Source: Oscheius dolichura
Lineage: Eukaryota > Nematoda > Chromadorea > Rhabditida > Rhabditidae
Reading direction: 5' to 3'
DNA length: 64,000 nucleotides
NCBI GenBank assembly: GCA_932521035.1
Contig: OW051497.1
Span: 4,092,001-4,156,000 of the forward strand
Program-made: the position numbers and the translations under genes
Shown: positions 1-11,373 of the stretch, piece by piece
How positions within the stretch are numbered: the first letter of the stretch is position 1
Layout: each line of letters begins with the position of its first letter
The notes under the pieces: generated by a model
Told to the model about the DNA's origin: nothing
Databases searched by the model: none
Seen by the model: only the letters and a program-made list of their open reading frames with translations

Positions 1-2021
1 TAAAGGAAATGGGACTCGGTGCAAGCGGGCGACAAAAAAGGAGCAGAAGCACTCGATCGTGTGTTCCATCGTAATGAAATCTGCCTTGGGAGAGCTAATT
101 GACTTGTGTGGAAGACTGTTCTAAACTTCCTTACATTCTCTTACGCTATGCTTGCAGTTTATCGCTTTGAGAGTCGTTGTTTATGGCAAGTAGGATTGAA
201 ACGGGAAGAGGAGAATAAGAAGTCGGAGGAGGTGGATGCAATTCGCGTACTTCATCTCAACGTAATTCGTCGCATCCATAAAGAATAATCATATCCGCTT
301 TTATTGAGAAATTGAATGGTACCGAAGGGAGAGTTTGAAGTCCCAAATGCTATCAACGTGTGAACTGGGTTAGAGCCAAGGACCACACCTTTCCACACTC
401 TACGAAAGGGTGTAACCTAATAGATTGGTCAAAGTCTGTTTGCCCCCGGACATCTGCTGAGATTCCCTTGAGACAGAAGATTAAAAACTTAGAAAATATA
501 GCAGTTTCTTGTTGCCGCGGTTTTTTGTCTTGCGCAATTGGAATAACCTCAGGTCAAAAGAGTCAATTATTCCTTGATGATTCTCGCTTTAACCTACCAA
601 TCCGTTGTCTGCGTCAATGAAATCCAAACAAATAACCGCTCGGGTTACAAAAAGTCCAAGTGCAAAATTTGAAGCGAATATCCTCAAGGCTCCCGTGTCT
701 CTCGATGCCAACATTCCAAGAACACAAGCTGTTTGACATGACACCCTAATTCGACATTTTTATAACCTTTTCCCGAGGGGGTGATTCCCTCCTCCCCCGG
801 TCAGGCCGTCGTTCGAAAATGGCCTCACTCCTTTGGCTAAGGCACTATCACTGATTTACGGCATCGTGACACTAGTCCCCCTCGCGTGTTATATACAGCA
901 TTTTCCCCAGAGGCAATGAAATTTTCAAAACCTTGTTTTTGCGATGCCTTTACTTTTCTCTCATTCCCGCCCGTCGTGTAAGCCATTCTCTCCCTGAGAG
1001 CGTGAACACTAATTATGTAAATAATGTCTACGACTGGCTTGCGGCTCCTTCTGTCTAAAGAAGGAAAATTGCAGATGGATTAACACGTAATGAGCTTGAC
1101 TTCCCCTTTTCGGCAGGAAGTTTCCCTCGGCTAGGTTACACGCAACGGCAGTCGAAATACGCGTCACTGACAGCCAGGCTAATAATTTAGTAGCACGGGA
1201 TATACCTCTAAAAGTGACAGATAGTCCGCTTCACAGTCTAAGCAGCTGTATTTGCAAAGGGAGGTCGCATTTCTCGACTTAGCTAATTGCCTATGAAAGA
1301 GGATCTTCTTTGATTTCCGGTGCTTTTGTTGAAAGCATCAAAAAGGCAACAGAAATTCATGCATATTGTCCAATGAGGAACGGAGCTAACGAGGGAAAGG
1401 GTGGCCGTGATGGACATCTGGATCTGGGCAAAGAGTCCGAACATTTTAGCAATAGAGATAAAAAGTTGAGGCGCTTTGAGCAGTGGGCCAATCTGTCTGC
1501 CCACCTAGTCACACTTGCTCACCGCAACTTGACAAGTTTCTGACACCCCATAGTTTTGACTTTTGACGCTGACGTTTAGGAATGGTGAGTGAGGGCTCCC
1601 TCTCTCATGGATGGCCCATTTCCCATGCAGTTCTCGGTAAAGCCGGTTCAAATAGCCCATTATCTGGCTGGCTCCTTGGCGACGGGATGTGAGGCCTTTT
1701 GAAATTACCACACACCCACAATAAGGTTACGAGTTTTTGGACGTGGACTTCAGGGTCTTCAGGGTCACACGCAGAGTGAGCTCAATAAAAGAGAAGAGCA
1801 TAGCCAGCGCGACTCGGCTAGGGTTACCTTTGTGCATGTGCATCAATTTCACGTAATTGCTTCACTCAACTCGTTGTTACTGATTTCGCGGAAGATCCGC
1901 CGGGTCTTGAAGAGCCAATCAAAGCGCACCTTTACCACGCACACACATTTTCCTAATGCGCATTAGATGCTATTGGGCACATACATTCGGCTGGGAGAAA
2001 CCGCATTTCAAAAGGACTTAC
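1..2021. other. Gene-poor left edge
   Basis: I see no exon that I can support here. Open frames on both strands are short, overlap one another and lack paired splice sites. If the proline-rich first exon at 2022-2339 (minus strand) is real, this stretch is its first intron, since no recognisable second exon is found before the window edge. Confidence 0.5.
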
Positions 2022-2339
2022 CCCATACACCGGAAGCTGGAATGAGTATCCGGGCTCTCTATAAAGACGTCTTCGAGAATCGGGCACCGGTACGGAAGCG
2101 CCTCGATATTTGGGACCACCGTTCGTAAACGGCACAGACTCCTTGGCGGAATCGAGAGGCGCCGGCGGGGGTGCGGGAGGTAGTGGTCCTCCCAGATGGT
2201 TGTTGTTAAGGACAGCAAGAGACTGGGTTGTTGGAATCTGACACTTGGTCTTTGTCGGGGGGAACTGTGCTGAGGTGCTCGACGACAGGGACATAGGGGA
2301 CCATGGGCCCACTAGCGAAGCATCTGAAGGTCGTTTCAT
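2022..2339 (-). CDS. First coding exon of an unrecognised proline-rich protein
   Basis: An ATG at 2339 opens 106 codons that run into a textbook donor, GTAAGT, at 2021-2016 on the minus strand. The product is rich in proline and serine (it contains PLPPAPPPAPLD) and has no hydrophobic segment or recognisable domain, so it looks like the disordered N-terminus of a nuclear or signalling protein. No downstream exon can be recognised, so the rest must lie behind a long intron, possibly beyond the window. The open frame continues about 70 nt past the donor, but that part loses the composition bias, which supports splicing at GTAAGT. Function unknown. Confidence 0.5.
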
Positions 2340-5300
2340 GACTTTTTGATGAGCAAGAGTAAGGATGAGTCAAGGAATTATGACTTTAATGAATAAAAAA
2401 ACTGTAGGCAATAATAAACAGTCAGCAGGGCTGGGAATTCGAGTTTGAAGGAGGAGGGGCGGGGCTTTCTCGCCAGGGGGCGAATAAATCAGACCGACTG
2501 AACGCAACAGAGATGTCTGTTCCCCTGATGCCATTCATGAAAGACAGGATATCTGATAATTAGAAAATTACTAAACTAATAACAAGGACGTGAATATTTA
2601 AAAGAGCGACCATTCAGGCGAATAAAAGCGAACAAAGTGCAGGAGGAGGCGACCACAAATGGGTAAAGTGACACTTTCCCACTCGGATATGTGATTCCTT
2701 TTTGGTTATTGGTTGTCGTTCCCAGGTGAAATCAGCTCTACCCTGCCGTGAATAGGATCCTAAATCAGGCGGAAAACAGAGCGCTTATCTGCAAAACAGA
2801 AAGGTTCCAAAAAATAACGTCATTACAAATTTTGCCCATAAAAGTCTAGTTGTTCTATTGTTTATAATTAGTCAAGAGGAAAAAAAACAGGAGGAATGGA
2901 TCTGAAGAGAGGCGGAGAGGGGAAGCAATGCCATAGATGTTTATAGCCATTTCCTCGCAATCAGCACCAATGCTCAGTCTAAGTTGACTTATTTGGGAAA
3001 GACTTTCTCTTGACGAAAATTGGGCGGGGTGGATTGAGTTGCTCATCAAATTGAAAGAATTACAAGTAAAAGAAAATTGCCTTGGGGAACGAGGCGAATG
3101 TTTTGCTGGGGGAAAAGGTATTGCCTACCCGACTGCGTTGAAAGAGCTCTATTGGATAAAGGCGAACAAGCTTGGCTCAGTGACAAACTTCCGGAAATTG
3201 GGTTTAAAATATAATGGTCATTTACCAGTAAACAGAGCCGAATGGCAGCGGAGCCTTTCTGTTATATAATTACATTAAATTAACAGACGTTTAGGGGAGA
3301 AGACGAGCCACAGTTGCGCTCAGATTAATGTGGGGCAAAATGAGATAAGGGCGTGTGATATTCTCGTGAGAAAGTCCTATATAATTTGTCCTAATTCTAA
3401 GCAAAAGGTGAGACGCACCCAAAGTTTTCGATGCACAGGTATTAGGAAAACAAAAATTGTAATCAAAGAGCGGATTACTGGGAAATGAAGAAGCGGAGAC
3501 GTCTACATTCGAATCAATAGTGGTTTATTATGGAAGGAGGGCGAAAACCGTACTTCGGAGTCTTGGGTTTATCGAAAGAGGAAATTGGAGAGGAAGTCGT
3601 TACGTTTTGAATGCTATGGAAGGGGCAGTGGTTCTCGGAAATTGATATTCAGTATCACTTTTGTTGACTAAAAAGAGTACAAATACAATCCGGGTCGGGT
3701 ATCATAAATAAAAGGCTGGAGGGGAGGTTGGACCTGACTTGGCCAATGATTGCATAATAAAAAATATAATTTCCCAGGAGAAGGTGAATTACAAATCCTG
3801 AGATAGGATCTCGCCTCGTCTCGGCCTCGTCTCTCGTGTGCCACACTTCATTGAAAGTATTCAATCAGCGGGCAGAGGCAGCACTTTTTAGACGGACAAA
3901 GAACGAATAGAAAGTTGCCGATATAAAGAGAAGTGAGACGGAGAGAGAGAGGTCCGAGCGCTGCATAATTACAAAAGAGGAGAAAATAAGAGTAACCGAA
4001 GCGTGAAATGGCTGAAGTGATCCCGGAAAACGAGCGAGTAGTAGAGGAGGAAAAATATTCACGTGTACACAAACTTTTTGCGTAGGGACAAGTGTTCATT
4101 TTGACAAATATGAGTGTCTCTTGAATAATGGCAATAGAGCATTGTTCCGAAGCGTCTATACCCTGGGGAGGCATCCCTTGTTCAGATTAGAGGCCAACTG
4201 TCATGTAAAGCGTCGCCTCCTGTCCCCGATATGATCATTTCATCCTGGATTTATACTTCTTACTCATAGATCTACTCATTACACTGTCCTCCAACGGCCA
4301 CCCGAAAGAAATATCCATGATTGTTGGTTAGCGAGATGCCCTAACTCCTTCGAGTGCTGTTTCAGTAATTACTTGCATACATTAAGCAGATGAAGGTGAG
4401 ATTTGCATTCCCATGACCGGTGCACCTATTGCAATAACACTTTCCCTGCTTAAAAACAATTTTTCTGAGGAAGTAAAAGGTTTTGGATTAACACAATATT
4501 TGGTCAAACTAAGTTAAAGTTGAAAATAACTGCGCCAGGGCTTCATCTAAAATGCGCATTCTCAACAAAGCCTGCAGAGGCGACTGGGCCCGCGGGATCT
4601 TCTAATCAGCTCTTAAAAGTGGTCTACCTGGGCAGAATTGGCATATCCAAGGCGGTGTCTCAAGGGAGAAGGGTGGTTAATAAAAGTATTTGATATGAAT
4701 AGCAACAGCTGGTTCGTGTCGGGATTTATCGTCTCCTGTTATAGAATGAACTACGTAGGCTCCAGGTGAAAAAACAGACATCTTGAGATGTATGCATGGT
4801 TTATGATGGCGGGTATCTCATACGGTAAACATACCCCGTTGCTATTCATTTCAAGCCAAATGACATAGCAACTAGATAATCAGGCCTCATTTTGAAGGGG
4901 ACCTTCTCTGTTGTCTGAGCTGTCGGACTCTATACGAAATTATTAAACAGGATATTATTTGGACATATAACACTTTAGCGTAAACATGTCTTTCCCCGTC
5001 GTCTAAAAATCCGTATGCCTTGTCTTTTCGTAACATCCATGCACATGCAAATTACCTTGCTTCTGAGTTTCTCTATGTTATCTGTCTTTAAGATCACGAG
5101 GGGTTCTTTCTCCCAGAAGCAAGATAATTGTTATAAATGGGCAAATAGACTTACCTTAGTAGAAGTGAGGCGCCACGGGCCGTTGGACTCGCCCTGAAAA
5201 TCAGGAAATAACTTACGAACAAAAAAGAGGGTTGAGGTAAACGTAAATTGAACGTGAAGTCTTTTAAAGTGGCAGAGTAGATTTGCTAGCGTTCACTTGA

Positions 5301-8300
5301 ATCTATAGAGGAAATGAATCGAAGGGAAGGGAGATAAGACGGTGCTGCTTGATTAAGAGGCTTCCTCTCAATTAAACAGGACAAGCCAGTGATTTTAGTG
5401 GACAATGAAGGCGTGTGGCTGAATCTGTCATTTTCCGTTTTGTCTTGCTCTCTCTCTCGGATGGGGATGGAACATCATTCAAACTACCACGCCTTGCCAA
5501 ATTGCCTATTTGTTTTGGGGTTCATGAGAAGGACGAGTAAAAGGACTGGAACTACGCCTCTCTACTATTTTTGTGAACTTTTCTTTTCTAGCTTAACTTA
5601 TAGGTCGGCTTGGATTAAGTATGTTCAATATTAACTGGTGAAAGGATGGGCCGTACTTCAAACGTAAACTAATAGTTTAGCATATTCTTAGATTTTGCTC
5701 TAGCATAACTGGAAATAACGAAAAGGATGGTCACCGCGGTCAGTTGAAAAGGAGTTGAAATATAAAACTTCAGTTGAAATCGAAAATTTCTAGAGAACTT
5801 GTTGTAGAAAAGTAGATAGCTAAAAATACAACGAGGATAGCGGCGAAAAATTGGTATTTTTGAATTGCTATGAAATCTTTAAAAGTTCTAATGATCGAAT
5901 AAATATCAATTATGCAACTCATCAAAAGGCAGCGTTCGCAAGTAGTATTCAGCGAACCACGCATTAGTTCCAAAATAACTTCAGACGTAGTGAACGCCTG
6001 AACTGTGTTATGATGCATGGGTCAAGTGGTAGATGCAATTTGTGTTCATTGACGGATGGCAGAAGCTCGTTGACAGCTTCAAAAAAGATGGTGGCTATAT
6101 GGAACTGCAGTATGGGGATAGCAGCGGGACTACGTCAACGGTGGAGTTGTTCACCAAGCGTCCTCACCTCATAAAAGCAGCGGGTGTGTGTATGATTTAC
6201 ACTCTAGCGCATAGACAAAAAGAGAGTGAAGCTGGACAGATTTAGTTCTTGATAACTACAACAATTTATGAGCACTTGGCAGAGAAGACTAAATGTCGTA
6301 CAGCGGCGACGTTCAGCCGTCTGTCTAATGTCAGCTTTTTCTACATGTGGTTATATTTTTAACACTTTACTATGAGGTTTCGGACGTTTTAAAGATAATT
6401 CAAACGCAAAGATTGGAAAGAGAAACAAAAGCCTGTAGAGTCATGACTGGCTTGGAGAGAGATAGAATCTTTAAAAAAATGAAAGCAGCACACTACCCTT
6501 TACTCATTGCGACGCCGGACAAGAAACAAGGCTAGCTGATGTTGATTCTAGGGTACGGTATCTCCTAATAGAGAAAGCGCATCCTCAGGGTCGTTTCAAA
6601 ATAGAATGAGTCTTGTGAGTCAACCTCTAATGGATCCAAGCCACTAACCATTTTATTAGCAGCTGCAAATCCAAGGAAACATGCGGAAGGGCAAGGTGTG
6701 ACAATTCGGAAACCAATAAATTGAAGAAGTCTTTGTGGTCAACTCATAACATGACGGCACTTCCGCGCGGAGGTCGGGTCTAATCTTTCCTTCCATAATT
6801 AAGAGAACACGGGTGTGCGCCGGTTATGCAGCCATTACTCAAAACGCACTTGAAACGGGGCCCGATGGCTAAGCAGCGCAACCATGGGAAAGCCGAAGAC
6901 ACTGAAGCCGAAAAAACTGTTGAGCACTTCGACCTCTTCAAAGGGGAAAGCCCTCTCTGGCCGCTCTCCCGTCTGAACTTGGCGAACTGGGTCTGTCGGA
7001 CCGAATAGAGAGCAAAAGCGTGGACTCAGAATTGGATTCCGCCTATTATAAGCAGGCCGATGTGAGGCTTATAAATCTATGTTTGAATATCCGTGGGAAT
7101 AGTGGGTATGAGGGAAGAGAAGGCACCGAAAAAGGTAGTCGGTTGACATTTGAGGGTCATCTGCCCCATTCGGCATTATGAATTACTAATTGTGCTATAA
7201 GGATAGAATTACCTGGAAGGTACACTGTGGGAATTCCTAATAGTGTCTGCCCGAGGGAACGGAGAGAATTTACAACACGAAATTTGAGATGTAAGCGCGA
7301 CCAAACTGCCAGAACAAAACGAAGAGCCACGTTTTTCTAAAAGAAAGCTGTCAACTGCTCATTAGTCATTGAAATTTGAGCGTTTCTTGTTGAGAAAGTT
7401 AGCAACGTTTGCAGGTTGAAGATACTCTCTTTGGGTACGCGGAGAACCATTAAATGGGTAACCGGTGTGGGCTCCTTGACAAAAGCAGGAAAAGGCATGC
7501 AAGCAGGACGGGTAATGAAAAACAAGATGCATGGAAGTACAAGCAAAGAACCAACACCCTTCCGAGAGGGGACGACACCCGACGGGGTTCGGGAGCTGTT
7601 CTGCAATGAGCCCATAAAATCACTTACGGGGGAGGCTGTCAAGAAGCAGGAGGACGACTGTCGTACTGATCGGAAGTTGATATCCAAGAGGCTGAAACTA
7701 AGGAAGGTACAAATTGGAATAGCTTTCCAGTGCAACCCTCTCGAATTATAGGATGCGAGACAACTGCGCAAAATACAATTAAGCACCGGTAATGGACAGA
7801 ATGGAAGAGGAGAAAGAAGCTGGTTGGCCGCAGTAGAGACACATCAATGTCAATACTAGCCAAAAGATACGACATTAGAGGGGATCTCGTCTTTGTGATT
7901 TAAATGGAAAAGCTCTTTTTTGAGAAGAAACGAGGGGTTGGGTCGTTCACTCGGGTCAGTAATAGAGAACGGAAGGCCAGGATATCTAGGAACGGAGGCG
8001 CCAGCTGCAGAGGTTAATAGACGCCTTAAAGACACCGTTGACTGCCGAAATGATTACGTACCAAATAAGTAGCTTTCTAAAATGATAGATTAGTAGGGAA
8101 AAGATGCTCGCGTGGCCGTTAGATATGCATGAAATAGCAACGCACCCCCTCCAAGGCTAAGGCCACGTTAGAACAATGGCGTTCCAAATCCTTTCGGCAT
8201 TCTTTTCGCTTAATTTACGAATACGCAGCTTCCAACAATTTAGTATTCGCCCTTTAAGGACACCTTTCGAGGGAATATCACCTACTGAAGGCAGCCGGGC

Positions 8301-9401
8301 CTATAGATATCAATATGAGAAGACGTACACACGTGGCGTGACTGTTGAAAGGCACCTGAGAAGAGAGGCAAATGACCGCAGGGCCGTGTCATATTTCGTC
8401 TTGGTGCCAAAGACTGAAGCCATGGTATCTATGACCCTATCCGGCAGGTCATGGTGAGGAGTAAATCTCTTTTGAACTATCAACTCATTTAAGCTTTTCA
8501 TCATTTATTCAACGTCTTCCTCTTTTGTAATGAATAACCTTCCTGAATACAGCGAGTATCGTGTTTCCCCGCCGTACATCTGCAACTGCCGCATCTAAAG
8601 ATCGACACAGCTGTAAATAAAGAGCTGTTAAAAGTGTGGCAAGGTATTTATTTAGTAAATAACGTTTTGTTGGTTCACTTGAAACATAAATAGGGCTTGA
8701 AATTTTGGTGTTACTATTCCAAACCACGTTGCTTCACCGCTAACTTGAAAATCGAAAGGCCTCTTACTTCTGCCGTCCATTGCAATTATAATTTACTATA
8801 CAATGCTCCAGTACACGTATTATAAAACAAAACAACAATGGTAAACGAAAAAAGGCCAAAAACAGAAATGTTGTAAGAAGCATTGCGGGTGTCATTTTGT
8901 AGCGCTTCACCCATTTTGCACAATAATGGTTGTCGCATTTTGCAGGATATTCAGATATCTGAGATACTGGCAACCAAAAATGTTCTTATGTTTGAACTGA
9001 TCATATTTGGTCAGCTGAAAAGAGCCGGGTATTTTCTAGTCAGTTGTCCAGCTGCAGTCGCAAAGGAAGGTTGTTTCTTCAGTCTCTGCCATCTTACCCC
9101 AACAACTCGAAGGATGTGACTATGCTTCTAACAGGAATGCAACAAAACGACTATGATAACACCTCCACACAAAAGTCTGCTTTTTTTTATGTTTGCTGTT
9201 TTAGATATTCTTAAGCCAATTGCATCGGTATTGAAGAGCCCTGGATTACCGAAATCTCTTGCGAAATCCAAGAAAGGTTTTGCAATTCAGAGGAATTGAT
9301 TTGAATTTAGGGTACTTGTAGTAAGCGTGGGTGATCGATGGCTGTCCTGTGATTTGTGACTCGAGAGTGGAAGCCCCCTCGCCTACCATAACCTGAACCA
9401 G
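2340..9401. other. Gene desert
   Basis: About 7 kb without a supportable gene. The longest open frames (7337-7786 minus, 149 codons, and 7416-7751 plus, 111 codons) lie opposite each other and neither resembles a known family or has paired splice sites. A 93-codon frame at 8176-8454 begins with ATG but is equally unsupported. No tRNA, rRNA or transposon terminus was seen. Confidence 0.5.
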
Positions 9402-11104
9402 ATGGCTATGGCGAGCGGCGGCTGGCAACATCCCTCTTCTAAGGATCCCGAAAACGGTTCGTTTTATATCAATTGTTGCCCCTTTCGTCGTTTTATGTCT
9501 GTCATTTTATGTCGGTTGTATTCAGATCCATCTAATGTGAAAAGGAGGTTTCGAACAAATTTCACAGAAGCGCAATCCGTCTTCTTAGAGGAATCCTTTC
9601 AAGAGTCTCACTACCCTGATCAGGCAGCCAAACGCGAGATGGCTAGGATGTTGGATCTCCCAGAAGACAGAATAACGGTAAGACACAGTAATTGAAGAAT
9701 ATGCGCTTTGCGTTTTGTGTTTCATAGTTCGGTGTATATATCGGTACCGCCTTTAGTTTGTAGCGCTCCTTGTGTAGGAAGATGTGGTTCTCCCCCTATA
9801 AATCTCTCGCTTATAACGAAACAAAGAGCGATAGACAGTACTATTACTTTGGTTTTTTTTCTGTTCGTTGCTACTGAAATGCGAAACTTTAACATGTGCT
9901 CAGGCTACGGTATATGAGCCAGATGTTGTCGGTGGCCGTTTTACTGCCGGAAACGTGGCTGTCAGATGATGATAAACTGTATCGGCTACAAGTTTCAAAT
10001 GGATTGTTTCAGGTGTGGTTCCAAAACAGGAGAGCCAAATGGCGTCGGAAGGAGATGCGAGACAAGGTAGGTTGAGGCGCTTTCTTTCTTGCTTCATTTC
10101 AACAAGCCCCTCACACTAAAACTATTGCTTATTTTCTGGTAACTTCCCTTGATCTCGTTGAATGTGTGTACTGCGAAAAGATACAGCTGTCACACCCAGC
10201 CCCTATATTGACTGCGTTCTTCGCATAAGGGGTTCTCGATACTTATTTTGAACTTTGACCCTCTAAGGACCAATTTAAAGATAGTGACGAGAAACCCCTT
10301 GAAATTGCTTCCAGTTTTGATCATTGGTTTTCTCGCTAACAAAGGAAGGATATATGCTCGGCATCACTTTTTCCAACTTTTTTGATGCCATCTTGTAGAG
10401 AATTTTATGGCGACCAAGACATATTCTTTCGATTTTGCCCAAGTGATGTTTTAGTAGAGGAAAATGCAAAAATAAGATTCTAATGCTAAAGCCGTTTTAG
10501 GGATTGTCTATTTTTTATCCTTTACCTAAAAATGTGAAGCGGTGGCGGAGAGGATAGTGCTCTCCGCTACAAAACCTTTGTCTTTTTTCCTTTTTGGGTT
10601 CGATCCTTCCATGGATCAACATCATTTTCGCAATTTTTTGGGGGCGATTGACACCGTTCGATTCCTCTGTAACACTCACAGTCATGTTGGAAAGGAGAAT
10701 ACTGGGAGTATTCGTGACGGCGAAATTTTAAAAAATAGACAATCCCTAAAACGGCTTAGAATCTTATTTTTGCATTTTCCTCCACTAAAACCTCATTTGG
10801 GCAAAATCGAAAGAATATGTGTTGATCGCCAGAAAATTCTCTACAAGATGGCATTAAAGAAGTTTGAAAAAGTGATGCCGAGCATATATCCTTCCCTTGT
10901 AAAGTGAAAAATATTCAACAGGACTTTCAGGAGAAGTGTAAGACAGACCAGCCCGGCTCGTATTCAATGCAGCCGTACTATGAGAATACCTACGCGTATG
11001 AGCCTCCTCCATCCCAGCCACAGTATTTCGCATGCCCACAGCTACCGCCTCCACAGCAACCTTACTGCCAGATGTATCCAATGCCCGAACATACCCAGCA
11101 ATAG
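9402..11104 (+). CDS. Paired-like homeodomain transcription factor
   Basis: Four exons: 9402-9456, 9526-9677, 10013-10066 and 10931-11104, giving 144 residues and closing in phase. Residues about 22-81 form a complete homeodomain. Helix 3 reads VWFQNRRAKWRR, with Gln at position 50 and the invariant Asn51, as in Q50 paired-like (PRD-like) proteins. The phrase LPEDRI before helix 3 resembles Vsx/CEH-10 proteins, but other residues (RTNFTEAQ) do not settle the class, so no symbol is given. There is no paired domain or octapeptide. The tail is rich in Pro, Gln and Tyr, a likely activation region, and ends at TAG. It should bind TAAT-type sites in the nucleus. An intron splits the homeodomain just before the VWFQN motif. 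The last intron (864 nt) is much longer than others here and carries a foldback element. Its 3' end faces the GPCR gene 269 bp away. Confidence 0.88.
10339..10900. repeat. Foldback element: 175-bp inverted repeat in the homeobox intron
   Basis: The left arm (10339-10516) and right arm (10730-10900) are reverse complements with about 90 percent identity. They match from AAAAAATAGACAATCCC near the loop to the outer end CCTTCC..TTGT; one 6-nt indel and scattered substitutions separate them. A 213-nt loop lies between and holds a tRNA-like promoter. The whole unit sits inside the last intron of the homeobox gene and accounts for two thirds of it. No target-site duplication was obvious at the outer ends. 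It looks like a non-autonomous foldback transposon or MITE, or two SINE copies inserted in opposite directions. Both arms happen to be open in one frame, but most differences between them would change amino acids, so protein constraint is unlikely. Confidence 0.85.
10543..10606 (+). repeat. tRNA-like pol III promoter (SINE head) in the foldback loop
   Basis: TGGCGGAGAGG at 10543-10553 fits the tRNA A box (TRGYNNANNGG), and GGTTCGATCC at 10597-10606 is a perfect B box, spaced as in a tRNA gene. GCGGAGAG and CTCTCCGC form a perfect hairpin over a 7-nt loop across the D-arm region. The rest does not fold as a functional tRNA: there is no matching acceptor stem, and a run of six T about 12 nt before the B box would stop pol III early. 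This is typical of a tRNA-derived SINE head. It points left to right, so a transcript would run into the right arm of the foldback. Confidence 0.65.
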
Positions 11105-11373
11105 TGTCCTCTTAGAACACCATGTAAAAACGTAATGATGTTGATGCCGTTGTAATTAATCTTAGTGGCTGAATGAACGATAGCAAAATAACAAAAAAAA
11201 ACGATTTATTTAGAGTCACAGAGATCAGGATGAGATAATAATTCTTTGAATTGGAAAAATAGCATTTTGGATAGATTAAAGGAAAGGGTTTATCACAAAA
11301 TATACCGGCAAATTAAAACGTGCACTGTGATAACTGCATGACACAGAGATACGTAGCTGTCTGTTAGAGCGTA

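Noticed and set aside
1600-1670. B-box-like GGTTCAAAT near 1643 as a tRNA gene
   Set aside because: No A box at the right distance and no cloverleaf arms can be drawn.
10275-10907. Protein-coding reading of both foldback arms (the phrase LGKIERIC..ILYKMA..KVMPSIYPS is open in each)
   Set aside because: Most of the differences between the arms would change amino acids rather than be silent, the frame runs through the tRNA-like head, and the whole lies in an intron. The shared phrase simply reflects the inverted repeat.
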